A stretch of DNA of 54,769 bases, taken from the NCBI GenBank assembly GCA_031260605.1, contig JAISLF010000091.1, positions 1-54,769 on the forward strand, written 5' to 3'. How positions within the stretch are numbered: position 1 is the stretch's first letter; every line of letters begins with the position of its first letter. Under the pieces are notes generated by a model. The model did no database searches. It was not told the origin of the DNA and saw only the letters and a program-made list of their open reading frames with translations. Positions 49,929 to 54,769 of this stretch are shown here, piece by piece. The translations under genes were made by a program, and so were the position numbers. The DNA comes from Oscillospiraceae bacterium. Lineage in GTDB: Bacteria > Bacillota > Clostridia > Oscillospirales > Oscillospiraceae.

Positions 49929-51010
49929 AAAAACCTCCCTGCCGCCATAAGGTCGGCAATCGCCACGGCCGCCGCCGCCGTTATCGCGGGGACAGCACGC
50001 GGCAGAATCGACGGGTCGTGACGGCCGCCGACTGTTATTTGCGTGTTGGTGTTTGTTTTCATATTTACCGTTTCCTGCGGCACGGCAACCGACGGCGTCG
50101 GCTTTACCGCCGCGCGGAATATCACGGGCATTCCTGTTGTAATGCCGCCGAGAATGCCGCCGGCGTTGTTTGTTTTCGCGCCGAGCTTGCCGTTTTCGTC
50201 AAAGAACAGGCTGTCGTTATTTTCACTGCCGCGCATACCGGCGGCGGCGAAACCCGCGCCGAACTCAAGCCCCTTGACTGCCGGCACGGAAAACACGGCG
50301 TGGGCTATAACTGACTCCACGCTGTCATACATCGGCTCTCCGACTCCCGCAGGCAGACCTGTAACAGCGCACTCAATAACGCCACCGAGAGAATCGCCGT
50401 CAGCCTTTGCCGCAAGGATTTTTTCTGTCATTTTCGCCGCAGCTTCGGGCAAAATCACGGGAAGTGCGTTTGTCAGAATTGCGTCCGCGTCTGAGGGCGC
50501 GAGCGGATCAAACGGCTTGTCTGTGACTCCGCCGAGTGACAGTATGTGCGCCGCAAACTTGACCCCGCGCGCTTGCAGCAGCTGCAGGCAAAGCCCGCCC
50601 GCAAAGCACAGGGGCGCAGTCAGCCGCCCGGAAAAATGGCCGCCGCCGCGAATGTCGTGATACTCGCCGTATTTCAGTATCGCTGCAAGGTCCGAATGAC
50701 CGGGACGCGGCGTTTCGAGATAGCCCGAATAGTCCTGCGAGCGCGTGTTTGTGTTGCGGATAACGGCGGCGATTGCCCCGCCTGTCGCGTGTCCGTCTTG
50801 TATGCCGGAAAGCAGCTCAAATTCGTCTGCTTCTGACCGCGCGGTCGAGGTTGCGGAGCCGCCCGGCGCGCGCCTTGCCATAAAGCGCCGCACCTCGTCA
50901 AGGTCAATCGCGGTACCTGCGGGTATTCCGTCGAGCACGCAACCGATTCCTGCCGTGTGCGAACCGCCGAACACCGTCATTCTGATATTTGTCCCAAAGC
51001 TAAACGACAT
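49925..51010 (-). CDS. aroC: Chorismate synthase
   Basis: MTVFGGSHTAGIGCVLDGIPAG, RPGHSDLAAILKYGEYHDIRGGGHFSGRLTAP, GGRHDPSILPRAVP. Confidence 0.96.
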   Translation of the reverse strand: MSFSFGTNIRMTVFGGSHTAGIGCVLDGIPAGTAIDLDEVRRFMARRAPGGSATSTARSEADEFELLSGIQDGHATGGAIAAVIRNTNTRSQDYSGYLETPRPGHSDLAAILKYGEYHDIRGGGHFSGRLTAPLCFAGGLCLQLLQARGVKFAAHILSLGGVTDKPFDPLAPSDADAILTNALPVILPEAAAKMTEKILAAKADGDSLGGVIECAVTGLPAGVGEPMYDSVESVIAHAVFSVPAVKGLEFGAGFAAAGMRGSENNDSLFFDENGKLGAKTNNAGGILGGITTGMPVIFRAAVKPTPSVAVPQETVNMKTNTNTQITVGGRHDPSILPRAVPAITAAAAVAIADLMAAGRFL

Positions 51011-52277
51011 CTGCACATCCTCCGAGCCTGTTGTAGTCCTCAAAAAACTGAGGATACGATTTTTTGACGCTCTCCGCGTCTGTAATCATACTTGTTCCGC
51101 TCGCGCACGCGGCGGCGACCGCAAACGCCATAACAATGCGGTGGTCGTCGTAGCCAAACATCGCCGCGCCCGTCAGCGCTCCGCCGTGTATCTCGAGGCT
51201 GTCGGCAGTCTCCGTAACGCGCACGCCCATTATGGCGAGGTTTGCGGCACAGGCCGCAAGCCTGTCGCTCTCCTTTATTCGCAGACGCGCGGCGTTCTCG
51301 ATTCGCGAAACGCCGGGAATATTCGCCATAAGCACCGCAAGCGCGGGTGCAAGATCAGGAAAGCCTGATACGTCAACATTTATCGGCCGCAACTGCCCTT
51401 CTTTTACGGTAAAGCTCCCGCCCGATTCGGTAACGACCGCCCCAATATCCCGCACAATCCGGAGTATCGCCCTGTCAGGCTGGCTCGACGTTTTCGACAG
51501 TCCCGATACCGTGATTCCGTCCTCCGACAGCGCACCGAGTGTAATCCAAAACGCGGCCGACGACCAGTCCCCCTCCGCGCACAAGGCGGAGGTGTCAGGC
51601 GGTACGGTATACCTCTGCCCCGCAGGGATTTCCCAGCCGTCCGGCAGAGCGCGAACCGCAATGCCGAATTTTTGCAGCGCGAATACAGTCATATCAATAT
51701 ATTCCGTACTCTCCGGCGGGCTTGTCAGCGTGATTTTGCACGCCTGCCCGGTGAGCGGCGCGGCAAACAGCAGTCCCGAAACGTACTGCGAGCTGATGTT
51801 TCCCGGCAGGGCAAATTCCCCGCCCGCGAGCCGCCCGGACATGTCAAGCGGCAGTGTGTCCCCTACCCTAACGCCGCTCTGCCGCAGCAGCGCCGTCATT
51901 GTGTCAATCGGGCGTTGCGGCAGTCTGCCCTGCCCGATTATCGTCGCCGAAACACCAAGGGCGGCGGCGACAGGCAGCAAAAACCGCAGTGTCGAACCGC
52001 TTTCACGGCAGTTCAGCACAGCCGTTTGCGGCGGTTCGCTTGGCGGTGTTACTGCAATGCCGCTGTCATTTGTGGCAAACTGTGCGCCGAGAGCCGTCAG
52101 GCAATCCATTGTCGCGTAAATATCCTGTGACAGCTCGCTTGTCCCGCCCGGCACAGCAATTTCACACGGACGGTCGGCCAGCGCCGCGCAAATCAGCAGT
52201 CTGTGCAGGTCGGACTTTGAAACAGGCGGCGTGACGCTGCCGGAAAGCGCGCCGTCAGGCCTTATAATCACGTTCAT
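51000..52277 (-). CDS. aroA: 3-phosphoshikimate 1-carboxyvinyltransferase
   Basis: VSKSDLHRLLICAALA, CRESGSTLRFLLPVAAALG, IKESDRLAACAANLAIMG, YDDHRIVMAFAVAA. Confidence 0.95.
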   Translation of the reverse strand: MNVIIRPDGALSGSVTPPVSKSDLHRLLICAALADRPCEIAVPGGTSELSQDIYATMDCLTALGAQFATNDSGIAVTPPSEPPQTAVLNCRESGSTLRFLLPVAAALGVSATIIGQGRLPQRPIDTMTALLRQSGVRVGDTLPLDMSGRLAGGEFALPGNISSQYVSGLLFAAPLTGQACKITLTSPPESTEYIDMTVFALQKFGIAVRALPDGWEIPAGQRYTVPPDTSALCAEGDWSSAAFWITLGALSEDGITVSGLSKTSSQPDRAILRIVRDIGAVVTESGGSFTVKEGQLRPINVDVSGFPDLAPALAVLMANIPGVSRIENAARLRIKESDRLAACAANLAIMGVRVTETADSLEIHGGALTGAAMFGYDDHRIVMAFAVAAACASGTSMITDAESVKKSYPQFFEDYNRLGGCADVV

Positions 52278-53326
52278 CGGCGCAAAACCTCAAGTCCGTC
52301 AGCGATAAACCCCTCAATTTCGCCCACATCAAGCGGTACGACCTCCGCGCTGCCGATTCGCGTCGGCAAAATCAGGTCTATTTTCCCGCCGGCAAGCTTT
52401 TTGTCAGACAAAACAGCCTGTGCCAGCTCCGCCGCGCCGTACTCCGTGCCGCGCGGCAGTCCGTGGCGGCGCAGTGCCGCAAGCAGCGGGTCAAGACAGC
52501 CTGACGCAAGTCCGCGCTTTTGCGCGGAGGCAACGGCAACCGCCATTCCGGCGGCAACGGCAAAGCCGTGCGGCACAGCGTAGTCCGACAGCTTTTCGAC
52601 TGCGTGACCGACCGTGTGGCCGAAGTTAAGAAGCTTCCGCACACCCGATTCCCGCTCGTCCTGCGAGACAATCTCCGCTTTTATCTCAATGCAGCGCAGA
52701 ATATCCGCAAGCTCCGGTGTGTCGGAGTCCGCCAGTCTTGCAAAAAGCTCCGCGTCCCGAATAACGCCGGTTTTCAGCATTTCGGCGGTTCCGTTTTTGA
52801 TTTGCAGCTCAGGCAGTGTCGTCAGAGTATCCGCGTCGAGAAAAACAGCCGTTGGCTGCCAGAACGCACCCGTGAGATTTTTGCCGTGCGCAAGGTTCAC
52901 GCCCGTTTTGCCGCCGACAGAGGAATCGACCATTGCAAGCAGCGTCGTCGGAATCTGGTAAAACTCAATTCCGCGCATAAAAGCGGATGCGGCAAAGCCC
53001 GCAAGGTCGCCCACGACTCCGCCGCCGAGTGCGAATATCTTGTCTGTGCGCGAAAATCTCAGCATAGCCAAAACCTCGAGTATTTCGCCGAACACCGTCA
53101 GATTTTTCGCCTGCTCGCCGCTTTTGAACACGAATCTATGCACCGAAAATCCCGCTTTCTTCAGCGACTGCTCAACGGTGTCGCAGTACAGCGGGGCGAC
53201 GTTACTGTCGGTCACAATAAGCGCCTTTTCGCCGGGCGCCGCCGTGACAGGCAGGTGCGAAAGCAGTCCGCGTTCTGCAAAAACGGAGTAGCTCCGCTGA
53301 TTTGTTTGTACCTGTATCTCTGTCAT
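52274..53326 (-). CDS. aroB: 3-dehydroquinate synthase
   Basis: ALGGGVVGDLAGFAASAFMRGIEFYQIPTTLLAMVDSSVGGKTGVN. Confidence 0.96.
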   Translation of the reverse strand: MTEIQVQTNQRSYSVFAERGLLSHLPVTAAPGEKALIVTDSNVAPLYCDTVEQSLKKAGFSVHRFVFKSGEQAKNLTVFGEILEVLAMLRFSRTDKIFALGGGVVGDLAGFAASAFMRGIEFYQIPTTLLAMVDSSVGGKTGVNLAHGKNLTGAFWQPTAVFLDADTLTTLPELQIKNGTAEMLKTGVIRDAELFARLADSDTPELADILRCIEIKAEIVSQDERESGVRKLLNFGHTVGHAVEKLSDYAVPHGFAVAAGMAVAVASAQKRGLASGCLDPLLAALRRHGLPRGTEYGAAELAQAVLSDKKLAGGKIDLILPTRIGSAEVVPLDVGEIEGFIADGLEVLRR

Positions 53327-54327
53327 TACAGTGCCGCTTCCAGCTTGCGAACCTGACCCGCGATTTCCTCAAACTGAGGCGGCGTTATGGACTGCGGTCC
53401 GTCGCAAAGCGCGGCAGAGGGGTTGTTGTGCACCTCAATAATCAGCCCGTGAGCGCCCGCCGCTGTCGCGGCAAGAGTCATTGTGCGCACAAACCGCGCC
53501 GCACCCGTTGCATGGCTCGGGTCAACAATGATCGGCAGGTGCGACAGCTCCTTTACCGCCGGAATCGCCGAAAGGTCAAGCGTGTTGCGCGTCACCGTCT
53601 CAAAGGTGCGGATTCCGCGCTCGCATAGTATTACATTGCTGTTTCCGCCGGACATAATGTATTCCGCGCTCATCAGCAGCTCGCGGATCGTGTTTGCAAG
53701 TCCGCGCTTTAGCAGCACCGGCTTGTTCCCGCGACCGAGAACCTTCAGCAGCTCGAAATTCTGCATATTGCGCGCGCCGACCTGAATCAGGTCAACGTCC
53801 GCGAACAGGTCAAGCTGCGAGATGTCCATAATCTCCGTGACAATCGGCAGGCCGGTGAGCCTCTTTGCCTTTAGCAGCAGCTCAAGTCCTTCGGCGCGCA
53901 GACCCTGAAAGTCATAAGGCGAGGTTCGCGGCTTAAATGCCCCGCCGCGCAGCATTTGCGCACCCGCCGCCTTGACGGACTCCGCAATCCCGCAAATCTG
54001 CTCCTCGGATTCAACAGAGCAGGGTCCCGCAATCAGCACGGTTTTATTGTCGCCGCCGAATTTCGCACCGCCAACTTCAACGACTGTATCCTCAGGATGG
54101 AACTTGCGGTTTGCTTTCTTAAACGGCTCCGATACGCGCTGCACGTTGTCAACAAAATCGAGCGCGCGCAGCATATCCTCATCGACATTCGTTGTGTCGC
54201 CGATAAGTCCGAGAACGGTGCACGCCGTACCCTTGTTCATCTGAATGTCGATATTCAGCGTTTTGAGCCAGTCCTTGAGCGTGCTGAGCCGCGCTTCAGG
54301 GTAGTTTTGTTTTAGGATTACTATCAT
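53326..54327 (-). CDS. aroF: 3-deoxy-7-phosphoheptulonate synthase
   Basis: VLIAGPCSVESEEQI, LRGGAFKPRTSPYDFQGL, QVGARNMQNFELLK, IVDPSHATG. Confidence 0.95.
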   Translation of the reverse strand: MIVILKQNYPEARLSTLKDWLKTLNIDIQMNKGTACTVLGLIGDTTNVDEDMLRALDFVDNVQRVSEPFKKANRKFHPEDTVVEVGGAKFGGDNKTVLIAGPCSVESEEQICGIAESVKAAGAQMLRGGAFKPRTSPYDFQGLRAEGLELLLKAKRLTGLPIVTEIMDISQLDLFADVDLIQVGARNMQNFELLKVLGRGNKPVLLKRGLANTIRELLMSAEYIMSGGNSNVILCERGIRTFETVTRNTLDLSAIPAVKELSHLPIIVDPSHATGAARFVRTMTLAATAAGAHGLIIEVHNNPSAALCDGPQSITPPQFEEIAGQVRKLEAAL

Positions 54328-54376
54328 TTTGGTGGTTCCTTAAAATAAATTTGCGGTGTTTTGTTTATAAAATAAT

Positions 54377-54402
54377 AAAACCCCGCAGCTTTCACTGCGG
54401 GG
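54377..54402 (-). terminator. Attenuator terminator of the aro/pheA operon
   Basis: minus strand ccccgcag-tgaaag-ctgcgggg followed by ttttatta. Confidence 0.88.
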
Positions 54403-54431
54403 CGACTTAACAATAGTGCCTTTATCCCAGT

Positions 54432-54533
54432 TTAATAAACCTTCGCAGTGAAACGCCTAAAAGCCTTACCAAAAAAGAAATAGGTAAAGCTAAAAATAAA
54501 GCTAAAAAAGAATGCAAAGGATGAAAGTATCAT
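54432..54533 (-). CDS. Phe-rich leader peptide (33 aa) of the aro/pheA operon
   Basis: Manual translation: MILSSFAFFFSFIFSFTYFFFGKAFRRFTAKVY stop; 12 Phe, 2 Tyr; next to attenuator. Confidence 0.85.
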   Translation of the reverse strand: MILSSFAFFFSFIFSFTYFFFGKAFRRFTAKVY

Positions 54534-54540
54534 TGGAATT

Positions 54541-54569
54541 ATGGTAACACATTGCGCGGGGCTTGTCAA
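54541..54569 (-). promoter_or_regulatory. Promoter TTGACA-N17-TACCAT for the aro/pheA operon
   Basis: minus strand -35 at 54564-54569, -10 at 54541-54546. Confidence 0.75.
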
Positions 54570-54589
54570 GGGGGGCGCGATTGGTAATT

Positions 54590-54710
54590 TTTAGGAGCGG
54601 TTATTTGGATTTAAGGATTTTTGGTTTGGTCTGCTTATTGCTTGTTCACCAGGGGCGCTGGTGTGTGCGCAAACGTGCCACTGCGCGCGGCGGCGGGTTA
54701 AAATTACCGC
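54590..54710. repeat. Dispersed intergenic repeat copy at window end
   Basis: ggtttggtctgcttattgcttgttcaccaggggcgctggtgtgtgcgcaaacgtgccactgcgcgcggcggcgg matches about 45660-45735 and reverse complement of about 85-200. Confidence 0.75.
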
Positions 54711-54769
54711 GAATCGGTAAAAATAAAACCCCCCCCCCCCCGCGCAGATCAGCGCAAATCGGCCAAACG

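Overview
The window looks like a chromosomal segment of a GC-rich, probably spore-forming Clostridia (Oscillospirales-like) genome. Taxonomy is inferred from gene content only. Most of it is tightly packed metabolic operons: NAD-dependent ligase; purD-hisZGDCB; a split purine pair (stand-alone AICAR transformylase plus archaeal-type PurO-like IMP cyclohydrolase); rsmG/serS/parB/parA; a two-gene acyl-CoA dehydratase-activase set; radC/pyrE; a methyl-branch C1 cluster (metF-fhs-fchA-folD-MeTr-corrinoid protein); an ArsB/NhaD-type ion transporter; 5S rRNA; tatD; thrS; secG; spoVAD; a lipid kinase; an XRE-cupin-AMP-ligase fusion; an LRR/InlB-repeat/SLH surface protein; and a seven-gene shikimate/Phe operon. 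The most interesting signals are non-coding. (1) A Phe-rich leader peptide (12 Phe in 33 codons) lies upstream of the aro operon, with mutually exclusive terminator and antiterminator segments and an apparently leaderless start. (2) A structured leader with a terminator platform, riboswitch-like, precedes the ion transporter. (3) A tandemly duplicated structured leader precedes fhs. (4) Composite palindromic repeats at about 36.4-37.7 and 45.6-47.1 kb share sequence with both window ends; they carry compensatory stem changes, and one appears nested in a MITE-like palindrome that recurs at 11.0 and 17.7 kb. All assignments come from reading the sequence; no database search was run.
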